Source of the DNA: Planctomycetaceae bacterium
GTDB taxonomy: Bacteria; Planctomycetota; Planctomycetia; Pirellulales; UBA1268
Length of the DNA: 6,543 nucleotides
Assembly (NCBI GenBank): GCA_003488325.1
Contig: DNLZ01000049.1
Span: 3,011 to 9,553 of the forward strand
Reading direction: 5' to 3'
Shown here: positions 1 through 6,466 of the stretch, piece after piece
Layout of the letters: the number at the start of each line of letters is the position of its first letter
Position numbering within the stretch: the stretch's first letter is position 1
Program-made: the position numbers and the translations under genes
The notes under the pieces: model-generated
Told to the model about the DNA's origin: nothing
Databases searched by the model: none
Seen by the model: the letters and a program-made list of their open reading frames with translations, nothing else

Positions 1-297
1 GGCGACTACGGCTACACGCTCGGCCACCGCAATTCGGCCGGCGTCCTTCAGCCCAACCTCAATCTGCGGCGTGGCGACTATCCGATCATGGCCGACGCGC
101 CGGACGAGTGCTGCGAGAAGAGCAGCAACCATCCCGACGGCATCCACCACGTGCTCTTCGAGGATGGTCGCATCAGGACGCTTCGTCCCCACACGCTCCA
201 TCGGGACGATCACCTCTACCGCAACCACCGGGGTTCCGTCGCCGCGGGCGTCGATCCTGACGACGCCGTGATCGGTGACTCACATCACCAGCCCTGA
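1..297 (+). CDS. 3' end of H-X9-DG-like planctomycete secreted/surface protein (partial)
   Basis: The 5' end lies outside the window. The frame starting at base 1 is open for 98 residues and ends at TGA 295-297. The visible tail has 'YPIMADAP' (residues 27-34), then 'SSNHPDG' (41-47) leading into 'VLFEDG' (51-56), then 'DDHLYRN' (69-75) and 'AAGVDPDDAVIGDS' (81-94). From memory, this order (an ADxP segment, NHxxG...VLFxDG, a 'DD-hydrophobic-Y-N' segment and a final 'DDxVxGxS') is typical of abundant planctomycete proteins related to the H-X9-DG/DUF1559 prepilin-like group. The spacing here is H44-X10-DG rather than X9. Those proteins are usually exported and have an N-terminal prepilin-like helix, which cannot be checked here. 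Their function is unknown. The gene converges on transketolase, with 66 bases between the stop codons. Family assignment is moderately sure; the frame is sure. Confidence 0.72.
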   Translation, partial: GDYGYTLGHRNSAGVLQPNLNLRRGDYPIMADAPDECCEKSSNHPDGIHHVLFEDGRIRTLRPHTLHRDDHLYRNHRGSVAAGVDPDDAVIGDSHHQP

Positions 298-310
298 GAT
301 CAGCCCTGAG
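289..310 (+). repeat. 12-base tandem duplication across the stop codon
   Basis: The 10-mer cagccctgag occurs at 289-298 and again at 301-310, with a 12-base period (copy one is followed by 'at'). Because 12 is a multiple of 3, the second copy carries a second in-frame TGA at 307-309, behind the true stop at 295-297. It looks like a short slippage duplication that left a backup stop. Confidence 0.7.
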
Positions 311-314
311 CCGT

Positions 315-354
315 CGGCGGGCCTCACGCCGGGGCGAGTCCCGCGCTTCGGCGG
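315..354. terminator. weak GC hairpins between convergent genes
   Basis: The gap between the two convergent stop codons holds two small GC-rich inverted repeats. One has arms cggcg 315-319 and cgccg 327-331. The other has arms ccgc 341-344 and gcgg 351-354 around a loop containing TTCG. Neither is followed by a T-run on either strand, so a classical intrinsic terminator is not shown. They could slow polymerase from both sides, or be chance structures in GC-rich DNA. Confidence 0.2.
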
Positions 355-363
355 ATGGCCCGT

Positions 364-2424
364 TCAGGTCGTGGCGAGCGCATCGCGGGCCGCGGCCGCG
401 ACCGCTTCCGGGGTGATGCCGAAGTGGGCGTACAACGTCGGGGCGGGTGCCGAGGCGCCGAATCCCGACATGCCCACGAATCGACCGCGGGGCCCGATCC
501 AGCGTTCCCATCCGAAGCCGCAGGCGGCCTCGCACGCGACCCGCGCGGTGATGCCCGCCGGCAGGACGTGCTCGCGGTAGTCGGCATCCTGCGCCGCGAA
601 GAGGTCCCAGCAGGGCAGGCTCACCACCCGCGCCCGCACGCCCGCGGTCGCCAGGAGGCCCGCCGCGTCGAGGCAGATTTGGACCTCGCTGCCGGTGCCG
701 ATGAGGATGCACTGGGGCGGGCCGCCCGCCGATTCCTGCAGGATGTAGCCTCCCCGGGCGACCCCGGCGGCGGACCCCCGTCCGGTGCGGTCGAGCGTCG
801 GCACGTTCTGCCGGGAGAGCACGATGACCGCGGGACGGTCGACCCGTTCCATCACCGCGCGCCACGTCTCGGCCACCTCGTTGGCATCGGCGGGACGGAA
901 CACGGAGAGTCCCGGCACGGCCCGGGCGCTGGCGAGCTGCTCGATCGGCTGGTGGGTGGGGCCATCCTCACCGAGGCCGATCGAATCGTGCGTGAGCACG
1001 TAGATGACTCCGAGCGAGCCGATCGCCGAGAGCCGGAGCGACGGCTTGAGATAGTCGAAGAAGACGAAGAACGTCGAGCCGTACGGACGCAGCCCGCTCA
1101 GCGCCATGCCATTGCAGGCCGCGGCCATGGCGTGCTCGCGGATGCCGAAATGGAAGTTGCGACCCGCGCGATCGTCAGGCCCGAAGCTGCCCGCCCCGGG
1201 GACGAGCGTCATCGTCGATGGGGCGAGATCCGCCGAGCCACCGAGGAGCCACGGCACACCGGCACTCACCGCCTGCAGGACCTTGCCCCCCGACACGCGT
1301 GTCGCCAGCCCCTTGCCGTCCGCCGGGAAGGAGGGCACTCGGGCGTCCCACCCCGCGGGCAGGCGACCGGCGAGGAGGTTGTCGAGCTCCGCTGATGCCT
1401 CGTGCGGGAGCCCGGCACGGGAACGACTCCATGCCGCGCGGGCCGCCGCACCCCGACGGCCGAGCGTCTCCGCGAACCGTGCGGGCACGTCGGCGGGCAC
1501 GAGGAACGACGCGTCGACCGGCCAGCCATAGGCCGCCTTCGCGCCACGAATCTCGTCGGGTCCCAGCGGGGCACCATGGGCCTCGTGGGACCCCGCCTTC
1601 TTGGGCGCCCCGAAGCCGATGGTGCTCTTCACGATGATGAGCGTGGGCCTCGCGGACTCCCGCCGGAAGGCTTCGAGCGCCCGGTGGAGGGACGCCGTGT
1701 CGTTCGCGTCGGCCACGTGCTCCACGCGCCAGCCGAGCCCCGTGAACCGCGTGCCGACGTCCTCACGGAAGGCGAGGTCGGTGTCCCCCTCGATCGTGAT
1801 CGAGTTGTCGTCGTAGATCCAGCAGAGGTTCGAAAGCTGCAGGTGGCCCGCCAGCGAGGCAGCCTCCGCCGCGACGCCCTCCATGAGGTCGCCATCGCTG
1901 CAGAGCACGTAGGTGTCGTAGTCGAAGAGCGTCTCGCCGGGACGGTTGTACCGTGCTCCCAGCCAGGCGGATGCGATCGCCATGCCGACCGAATTCCCGC
2001 AGCCCTGGCCGAGCGGACCGGTGGTCGTCTCGATGCCGGCGGTCATGTGATGCTCGGGGTGGCCCGCACACACGCTGTCGAGCTGGCGAAACCGTTCGAT
2101 GGCCGTGAGGGGCACGGCCGGCTCGTCATGGTGAGGATCGTGCGGCCCGCCTCGTCGGATGCCAGCGAGGTGGATGAGGCCGTAGAGGAGCATCGACGCA
2201 TGGCCGCAGGAGAGCACGAATCGGTCGCGGTTGGGCCATGTCGGGTCGAGCGGGTCGTAGCGGAGGAAGTCGCGCCAGATCGTGTAGGCCACCGGCGCGA
2301 GGGCCATCGGCGTCCCCGGGTGGCCGCTCCGCGCCGCCTCGACCGCATCCATCGCGAGCGTGCGGAGCGTGTCGATGGCGAGCCGGTCGACGTCGGGCGA
2401 GGGGGCGGTGGCAGTGGGGGTCAT
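364..2424 (-). CDS. tkt: Transketolase
   Basis: This 686-residue cytoplasmic thiamine-diphosphate enzyme moves two-carbon ketol units between ketose donors and aldose acceptors in the non-oxidative pentose phosphate pathway. The length is normal for the family. N-terminal cofactor domain: 'SGHPGTPM' with His35 (33-40), 'GHASMLLYG' (74-82), 'GHPEHH' (121-126), 'TTTGPLGQG' (133-141), and the cofactor/metal motif 'SDGDLMEG' (176-183) followed by 'YDDNSITIEG' (204-213). Middle pyrimidine-binding domain: 'FGIREHAM' (426-433) with the cofactor-activating Glu430, 'THDSIGLGEDGPTHQP' (478-493) and 'SRQN' (537-540). A C-terminal transketolase domain starts near 'GTGSEV' (576-581). All hallmark residues are present. 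The start is set by AAGGAG five bases upstream and by the alignment of 'AIDTLRTLAMDAVEAARSGHPG' with family N-termini. The frame is open far upstream, but that part is out of frame with the peptidase gene and is not coding. It lies 101 bases behind the peptidase gene. Confidence 0.98.
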   Translation of the reverse strand: MTPTATAPSPDVDRLAIDTLRTLAMDAVEAARSGHPGTPMALAPVAYTIWRDFLRYDPLDPTWPNRDRFVLSCGHASMLLYGLIHLAGIRRGGPHDPHHDEPAVPLTAIERFRQLDSVCAGHPEHHMTAGIETTTGPLGQGCGNSVGMAIASAWLGARYNRPGETLFDYDTYVLCSDGDLMEGVAAEAASLAGHLQLSNLCWIYDDNSITIEGDTDLAFREDVGTRFTGLGWRVEHVADANDTASLHRALEAFRRESARPTLIIVKSTIGFGAPKKAGSHEAHGAPLGPDEIRGAKAAYGWPVDASFLVPADVPARFAETLGRRGAAARAAWSRSRAGLPHEASAELDNLLAGRLPAGWDARVPSFPADGKGLATRVSGGKVLQAVSAGVPWLLGGSADLAPSTMTLVPGAGSFGPDDRAGRNFHFGIREHAMAAACNGMALSGLRPYGSTFFVFFDYLKPSLRLSAIGSLGVIYVLTHDSIGLGEDGPTHQPIEQLASARAVPGLSVFRPADANEVAETWRAVMERVDRPAVIVLSRQNVPTLDRTGRGSAAGVARGGYILQESAGGPPQCILIGTGSEVQICLDAAGLLATAGVRARVVSLPCWDLFAAQDADYREHVLPAGITARVACEAACGFGWERWIGPRGRFVGMSGFGASAPAPTLYAHFGITPEAVAAAARDALATT

Positions 2425-2429
2425 CGTGT

Positions 2430-2435
2430 CTCCTT
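2430..2435 (-). promoter_or_regulatory. Shine-Dalgarno site of tkt
   Basis: On the minus strand AAGGAG is followed by ACACG and then ATG (2424-2422). The match to the anti-Shine-Dalgarno sequence is strong and the spacing is 5 bases. It fixes the tkt start and rules out the long in-frame upstream extension. Confidence 0.85.
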
Positions 2436-2441
2436 GGTCAC

Positions 2442-2462
2442 GGCGGCGCGACGACGGCCGCC
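2442..2462 (-). other. GC hairpin in tkt leader
   Basis: The arms GGCGGC (2442-2447) and GCCGCC (2457-2462) can form a 6-bp all-GC stem with a 9-base loop, 6 bases upstream of the tkt Shine-Dalgarno site in the transcript. It could affect ribosome access, but no alternative pairing with the Shine-Dalgarno site is evident and such stems are common in GC-rich leaders. The rest of this 101-base gap has a small gcga/tcgc stem (2497-2508), and the minus-strand transcript reads TTTT about ten bases after it (2484-2487). I see no good -35/-10 pair. Confidence 0.25.
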
Positions 2463-2525
2463 CCGCGTTGCATGGATGGCCCGAAAAGTCTACAGAGCGA
2501 TGCGTCGCCCGCCATGCCGTCGGCC

Positions 2526-4070
2526 TCACTCGCCAGCGAGGTGGGCTCGATACGCGGCGTCGAGCTCCGCGTAGGACGTGCGGCACAACCGCGCGAGCGT
2601 GTCCGCGTCGGCCGTGCCCGCGTAGACGCGGCCGCAGTACTCGAGGAAGGCCTCGCGGAACCGCCCGGATGAGCCGTTCATGAGGAAATCGGCGAGCCCG
2701 GCGGTCTGTGCGTAGAGGTCCTCGAGCCGCTCGTGGGACTGAAAGTCCTCGCGGCTGAGCGAGGTCAGTCGCGCGAGCGGCACCTGGAACTCCTCGTCGA
2801 TGAGGATTTCGCGAGCCCGGGGCACGCGGCCCGCGTCGCGGCCACCCACCGTCCATCCCGCGGGGGCCGGGCGGATCGACTCCATGTGGCAGGCGAGCGC
2901 CTCGATCGCCCAGAAGCCGGTGCGTTCCCCCGCGAGCTTGCTCGTGCGCGACGGGTCGCCTGCCTCGACGCAGAGCTGGTGCGTGGCCTCGTGATGCACC
3001 GTGTCGGGGCGCGGCGCCGCGTCGCCCCCGGCGGGCTCCGCGTGGAAAAACCAGGCGGTGCGGGTCGGTGTCCAGTAGAGGCCGTCCACGTGGTCGGGCA
3101 CGGCCACCGATCGCGCCACCTCCGCGACGAACTGCCTGCGGTCCGCGCAGAGGACGGCTGCGAACGGCTCGGTCGTCCGTGGCGGGCTCGTCTGGGTGAG
3201 CCGCCGTTCCACGGTGTCGGCCGTCGCGCCGATCGTGCCGAATACCTGCTGCCACACGACGAACGTCTCCTCGAGCCGGGCGGCGAGCCCCGCGGCCGCG
3301 GCGAGTGGCGCGGCGGAGAGAATCTCCCAGTGATCGGAGTCGAACCGCCGCCCACGTTCCACGTCCGGCACGCGGCGGTCATCCTCCTCCGCCGAGATCC
3401 AGCGGCCGCGCTCGTAGCGCTCGCCCGCGCGATACCGCGCGAGGCGGCCCTTGGGCAGCCATCCGAAGGCGGCGTCGAACTCCTCGCCCCGATCGAGGCG
3501 GCGGGCGGCGGGCGGCCACACCCATTCGTCCCCCCGCCGCACGGAGCCGATGGCGGCACGCGCGCGGGTGTGTGTGGGGTCATCCCGGAGCGTGCGATAG
3601 ACGAGACGCACGGCCTCGCTCGAGCGGCGCGAGCCGGGTGGACGATCGGCCGAGGGCGCGGCACGCTCGGCCCGGGTCGGGACGTCGCGGTGCGCGCGGG
3701 CCGCGTCGAGGGCGTGCTCGAACGTGGCCGCCGCGCGACGATTGCGTGCCGCCACGAAGTCGTCCCAGACCGCCGTCATCGCCTCCCCCGCGATCCAGTC
3801 GGGGCGCTCGAGCCGCGGCGGGATGGCGTAGGCGATCTGCCGATCCACGGGCGTGGGCACGTCCCAGTCGCGCAGCAGCGCCACGAGCCTGTCATCACCG
3901 AGCGCGGCGGCGCGGCGCTCCAACGCGGCGACCGACGACGCGAACGCCGTGTCGATCTCGTCGAGCGTCGCCGACGGTTCGCGGGCCGTGGCATGCGAGC
4001 GCAGGCCTCCGGGCAAGCAGAGCACGGCGACGACGAGTCCGCCGATCAGCGCCCCGCGCGCGGTGCTCAT
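2526..4070 (-). CDS. Secreted HEATH-motif putative metallopeptidase, DUF1570-like
   Basis: A 514-residue protein with an N-terminal signal peptide: Arg5, a hydrophobic stretch at about 7-20, and a likely cleavage site near 'SHATA' (25-29). An N-terminal region rich in Ala and Arg (31-165) leads to a segment with 'GDEWVWPPAARRL' (180-192), 'FGWLPKGRLARY' (202-213) and 'GRWISAEEDD' (222-231). A peptidase-like domain begins near 'FDSDHWEI' (243-250). The zinc-binding signature is HEATH at 360-364 in 'TVHHEATHQLC'. 'GFWAIEALACHME' (385-397) supplies Glu390, 26 residues downstream, as the probable third ligand, as in gluzincins. The catalytic Glu361 is intact. From memory this architecture matches DUF1570 proteins common in planctomycetes; activity and substrate are unknown. 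The ATG overlaps the isomerase stop as ATGA, and GAGGA lies 3 bases before it, so translation is probably coupled. The protein should act outside the cytoplasm, unlike its coupled partner. Confidence 0.9.
   Translation of the reverse strand: MSTARGALIGGLVVAVLCLPGGLRSHATAREPSATLDEIDTAFASSVAALERRAAALGDDRLVALLRDWDVPTPVDRQIAYAIPPRLERPDWIAGEAMTAVWDDFVAARNRRAAATFEHALDAARAHRDVPTRAERAAPSADRPPGSRRSSEAVRLVYRTLRDDPTHTRARAAIGSVRRGDEWVWPPAARRLDRGEEFDAAFGWLPKGRLARYRAGERYERGRWISAEEDDRRVPDVERGRRFDSDHWEILSAAPLAAAAGLAARLEETFVVWQQVFGTIGATADTVERRLTQTSPPRTTEPFAAVLCADRRQFVAEVARSVAVPDHVDGLYWTPTRTAWFFHAEPAGGDAAPRPDTVHHEATHQLCVEAGDPSRTSKLAGERTGFWAIEALACHMESIRPAPAGWTVGGRDAGRVPRAREILIDEEFQVPLARLTSLSREDFQSHERLEDLYAQTAGLADFLMNGSSGRFREAFLEYCGRVYAGTADADTLARLCRTSYAELDAAYRAHLAGE
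4067..4070 (-). other. ATGA stop-start overlap (translational coupling)
   Basis: The isomerase stop TGA (4069-4067) and the peptidase ATG (4070-4068) share bases, giving ATGA on the minus strand. Such overlaps normally mean cotranscription and re-initiation by the terminating ribosome. A GAGGA stretch inside the last isomerase codons sits 3 bases before the ATG, a rather short spacing. Confidence 0.9.
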
Positions 4071-5068
4071 GCGTCCTCGGCGAAGGCGGCGTCAAACTGC
4101 CTCGCGCTCGGCGCGAAGTCGAGGTTGCGGACGAAGCGGGCCGCCTCGGCAGCCCCGTGCTCGCGATCCATCCCGACATCCTCCCACTCCACCGACAGGG
4201 GGCCCGCGTAGCGCGCCTGGTTGAGCGCCCGGATGATCTCCTCGAAATCGACCCCACCCCGGCCCGGGGAGCGGAAGTCCCAGCCGCGGCGCGGATCGCC
4301 GAAGTTCAGGTGGCTCGCGAGGATGCCCGAGCGGCCGTTGAGCGTGACGATCGCGTCCTTCACGTGCACGTGGTAGATGCGGTCGGGGAACGCCCGGATG
4401 AACTCGACGGAGCTCACGCCCTGCCAGTGCAGATGGCTCGGATCGAAGTTGAAGCCGAATTCCTCACGGTGGTCGAGTGCCTCGAGGGCCCGCTCGGCCG
4501 TCACGATGTCGAAGGCGATCTCCGTGGGATGGACCTCCAGCGCGAAGCGGACGCCGCACTCGGCGAAGACGTCGAGGATCGGATTCCAACGCTCCGCGAA
4601 CTCCGCGAAGCCGGCCTCGATCATCGACTCGGGCACCGGCGGGAATGAATAGAGGAACGGCCAGATCGCCGAGCCCGTGAACCCGTTCACGATCGACACG
4701 CCGAGCCGCTGGGCGGCGCGGGCCGTGTTCTTCATCTCCTCCGCCGCTCGCCGGTTGACCCCCGCGGGGTTGCCGTCGCCCCACACGTGCGGCGGCAGGA
4801 TCGACTTGTGGCGTTCGTCGATGCGGTCGCAGACGGCCTGGCCGACGAGGTGGCTGGAGATCGCATGCACGGAGAGGTCATGACGCTCGAGCTGCTCGCG
4901 TTTCGCCGCGCAGTAGCCCGCCTCGCCGACTGCCCGCGACACATCGAAGTGGTCCCCCCAGCAGGCCAGTTCCAGTCCGTCGTAGCCGAACGCCACCGCC
5001 TTGCGGGCGAGGTCGTCGAGCGGCAGATCGGCCCACTGGCCGGTGAAGAGTGTGACGGGGCGTGCCAT
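4067..5068 (-). CDS. Sugar phosphate isomerase/epimerase (AP-endonuclease-2-like TIM barrel)
   Basis: A 333-residue cytoplasmic TIM-barrel enzyme without a signal peptide. Motifs in order: 'FGYDGLEL' (27-34) at the first barrel strands, 'HAISSHLVGQ' (68-77), 'VNGFTGSAIWP' (127-137), 'ALEVHPTE' (176-183), 'FNFDPSHLHWQG' (206-217), 'IYHVHVKD' (231-238) and 'LSVEWEDVGMD' (291-301). Glu178, Asp209, His235 and Glu294 are the likely divalent-metal ligands seen in xylose isomerase-like and IolE-like relatives. All are present, so the enzyme looks active. The substrate cannot be told from sequence; inositol-derived or keto-sugar isomerisation are possibilities. Close planctomycete relatives usually carry only the generic name. 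The start is chosen by AGGAG 8 bases upstream and by the conserved N-terminus. The stop overlaps the start of the peptidase gene by 4 bases. Confidence 0.95.
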   Translation of the reverse strand: MARPVTLFTGQWADLPLDDLARKAVAFGYDGLELACWGDHFDVSRAVGEAGYCAAKREQLERHDLSVHAISSHLVGQAVCDRIDERHKSILPPHVWGDGNPAGVNRRAAEEMKNTARAAQRLGVSIVNGFTGSAIWPFLYSFPPVPESMIEAGFAEFAERWNPILDVFAECGVRFALEVHPTEIAFDIVTAERALEALDHREEFGFNFDPSHLHWQGVSSVEFIRAFPDRIYHVHVKDAIVTLNGRSGILASHLNFGDPRRGWDFRSPGRGGVDFEEIIRALNQARYAGPLSVEWEDVGMDREHGAAEAARFVRNLDFAPSARQFDAAFAEDA

Positions 5069-5076
5069 CGGCGCGA

Positions 5077-5081
5077 CTCCT
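5077..5081 (-). promoter_or_regulatory. Shine-Dalgarno site of the isomerase gene
   Basis: AGGAG on the minus strand lies 8 bases before ATG 5068-5066, near-ideal spacing. It supports this start over in-frame codons further upstream, which run into the permease gene. Confidence 0.8.
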
Positions 5082-5115
5082 GGCAAGGACGAGAGGTCCC
5101 GAGCGGGGCGGCCGA

Positions 5116-5143
5116 ATTCTGGCACATTCCCCGGGTCTCGCAA
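5116..5143 (-). promoter_or_regulatory. Candidate extended -10 promoter for isomerase-peptidase pair
   Basis: In the 101-base gap after the permease gene, the minus strand carries TTGCGA (5143-5138), a 16-base spacer and CAGAAT (5121-5116). Each hexamer matches the sigma-70 consensus at 4 of 6 positions. The spacer ends in TGC, which gives an extended -10 'TGn'. This would place transcription start roughly 40 bases upstream of the isomerase ATG. It is pattern matching only; planctomycete promoters are poorly defined. Confidence 0.3.
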
Positions 5144-5169
5144 CGGGTCGGCCGCGGATGGCAGTGCGG

Positions 5170-6354
5170 TCACGTCCGGACGACGCGTCGCAGCAGCCAC
5201 CAGCCCCACGCGGCGATGAGCACGTTGCCCGTCCAGACGGCCACCGGCGGCACGACGCCACGCTTGGCCTGATCGACGCCGAGCATGAAGACCGGATAGT
5301 AGACGACGAGGATCGGCAGGAAGCACATGAAGAAGCTCGTGAGAAAATCGGCGTTGCGCATGCGGATGGCCATCGGCGCCCCCACGAGCACGAAGCAGAG
5401 GCAGCTGAAGCCGTTCGCCCACCGTCTCCACGGCTCCATGACGATCCGCCCGAGCCGCGACCGCTCGTGCTTGAGCGTCTGCTGGATGGGCTCCACCGCG
5501 GCCGGTACGGCCCCCTCCATGCGTCCGGCCAGGAGCGCCTGCGCCCACCGGCCGGCCGCGAGCTGCTCGAACCGGTCGATGCGGCCCGCCTGCTCCTTCC
5601 GCGCCTGCGCGAAGGCGGCCATGGCGATCTCCGAGGGGCTCGTCGACGCGACGCCCTTGCGGCTCACCGCGTCGAGCGGAACCTCGCGCACGATCGTGTC
5701 GGGGAACGAGGCCTTCACGTCGCCCATGTGGAGCGTGCCGTCGCGAAGCGTGACGACGAGCGTGCCCGCCGCGGCGTCCGCCGCGAGCTCCGCCTCGGCG
5801 GCCGACACGGTGGCCGGCGCCCCGCCCGGTCCGCTCGCGAAGGAGAGCGTCGGACGGATGAGGCGACGTCCCTCGACCGCCTTGACGTTGATCGACACCT
5901 GAGCGGTGCTGTACGACCGCTGCTGCCGCAGCCTGCCGTAGATGATCTCCTCCACCCCTTCGACGATGACGCGCCGGATGCCGTCACGGCCCCACGACAC
6001 GGCGACGTCGTTGAGCCAGACCGAGAAAAAGCTCACGACGAGGGCGAGTCCGATGGCAGGCCAGATGACCGCCAACGGGCTCACGCCCGCGGCCTTGAGC
6101 GCCGTGATCTCGTTCGAGGCTGCCAGGCGGCCGAACACGCTCGCCGCCGCGAAGAGCATGGTGCCGGGCACCGCGAACCGCATCGCCTCCGGCAGCACGT
6201 AGGGCACCAGCAGCAGAATCTGCACGAGGCCCAGGCCCTGCTGCTGCACCTCCTTCACGAGACCGACGACGATCATGAAGAGCGTGAGCGCGCCGAGGGC
6301 GACCAGGAACACCTGGAGCAGCTCCGCGAGCACGTAGCGGGTCATGATCCTCAT
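5170..6354 (-). CDS. LptF/LptG family permease (YjgP/YjgQ)
   Basis: A 394-residue inner-membrane protein of the lipopolysaccharide export ABC transporter (LptB2FG), which extracts LPS from the membrane and passes it to LptC and the periplasmic bridge. Membrane segments are visible at about 12-34, 46-72, 93-115, 312-330, 337-358 and 369-388, the family's three-plus-three layout. Between them lies a soluble periplasmic domain (about 118-305). The signature 'SNEITALKAAGVSP' (80-93) after the second helix is classic for LptF/LptG, and 'FVLVGAPMAIRMR' (321-333) fits the fourth helix. Length is in the usual range. LptF and LptG are hard to tell apart from sequence alone and the partner gene is not in the window. 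The start at 6354 matches remembered planctomycete N-termini ('MRI-TRY') but has no clear Shine-Dalgarno site; an alternative ATG lies at 6345. The isomerase gene follows after 101 bases. Confidence 0.93.
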   Translation of the reverse strand: MRIMTRYVLAELLQVFLVALGALTLFMIVVGLVKEVQQQGLGLVQILLLVPYVLPEAMRFAVPGTMLFAAASVFGRLAASNEITALKAAGVSPLAVIWPAIGLALVVSFFSVWLNDVAVSWGRDGIRRVIVEGVEEIIYGRLRQQRSYSTAQVSINVKAVEGRRLIRPTLSFASGPGGAPATVSAAEAELAADAAAGTLVVTLRDGTLHMGDVKASFPDTIVREVPLDAVSRKGVASTSPSEIAMAAFAQARKEQAGRIDRFEQLAAGRWAQALLAGRMEGAVPAAVEPIQQTLKHERSRLGRIVMEPWRRWANGFSCLCFVLVGAPMAIRMRNADFLTSFFMCFLPILVVYYPVFMLGVDQAKRGVVPPVAVWTGNVLIAAWGWWLLRRVVRT

Positions 6355-6466
6355 GGCGCCGGGAATGTACCGGGTGGCACGCCCGCCGGGCAGGCCGGTT
6401 TGGCCGCGTTTCGCCCCCAGGCGGGAGCGATCGGAGCGGGCGGCGAGCGGCGGCCGTGCATGCGCC

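Noticed and set aside
2085..2145. His-rich stretch and 'SDGD' (instead of 'GDGD') in transketolase as possible oddities
   Set aside because: From memory a subgroup of bacterial transketolases has the same short insertion before 'RFRQL' and 'CSDGD', so these are subfamily traits rather than anomalies.
1402..2574. Long plus-strand open frame antisense to transketolase
   Set aside because: It is a shadow of the high-GC transketolase gene, which has all its catalytic motifs on the minus strand.
2425..3255. Extension of the transketolase frame upstream to give a 963-residue protein
   Set aside because: The extra part overlaps the peptidase gene in another frame, has an Arg/Pro-rich composition without motifs, and the real start has an excellent Shine-Dalgarno site.
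2733..4211. Long plus-strand open frame antisense to the peptidase
   Set aside because: It is an antisense shadow of a GC-rich gene: Arg/Ala/Gly-rich, no recognisable motif, and the opposite strand encodes a coherent protein with a signal peptide and zinc motif.
5069..5169. Equal 101-base gaps at 5069-5169 and 2425-2525 as a possible repeated regulatory unit
   Set aside because: The two sequences show no shared motif beyond Shine-Dalgarno sites; the equal length is coincidence.
6351..6461. Small minus-strand open frame starting 'MHGRRSPP' and ending ATGA on the permease start
   Set aside because: The overlap is suggestive, but the frame has poor third-position G/C bias in its upstream part, a noise-like Pro/Arg/Ala composition and no clear ribosome binding site.
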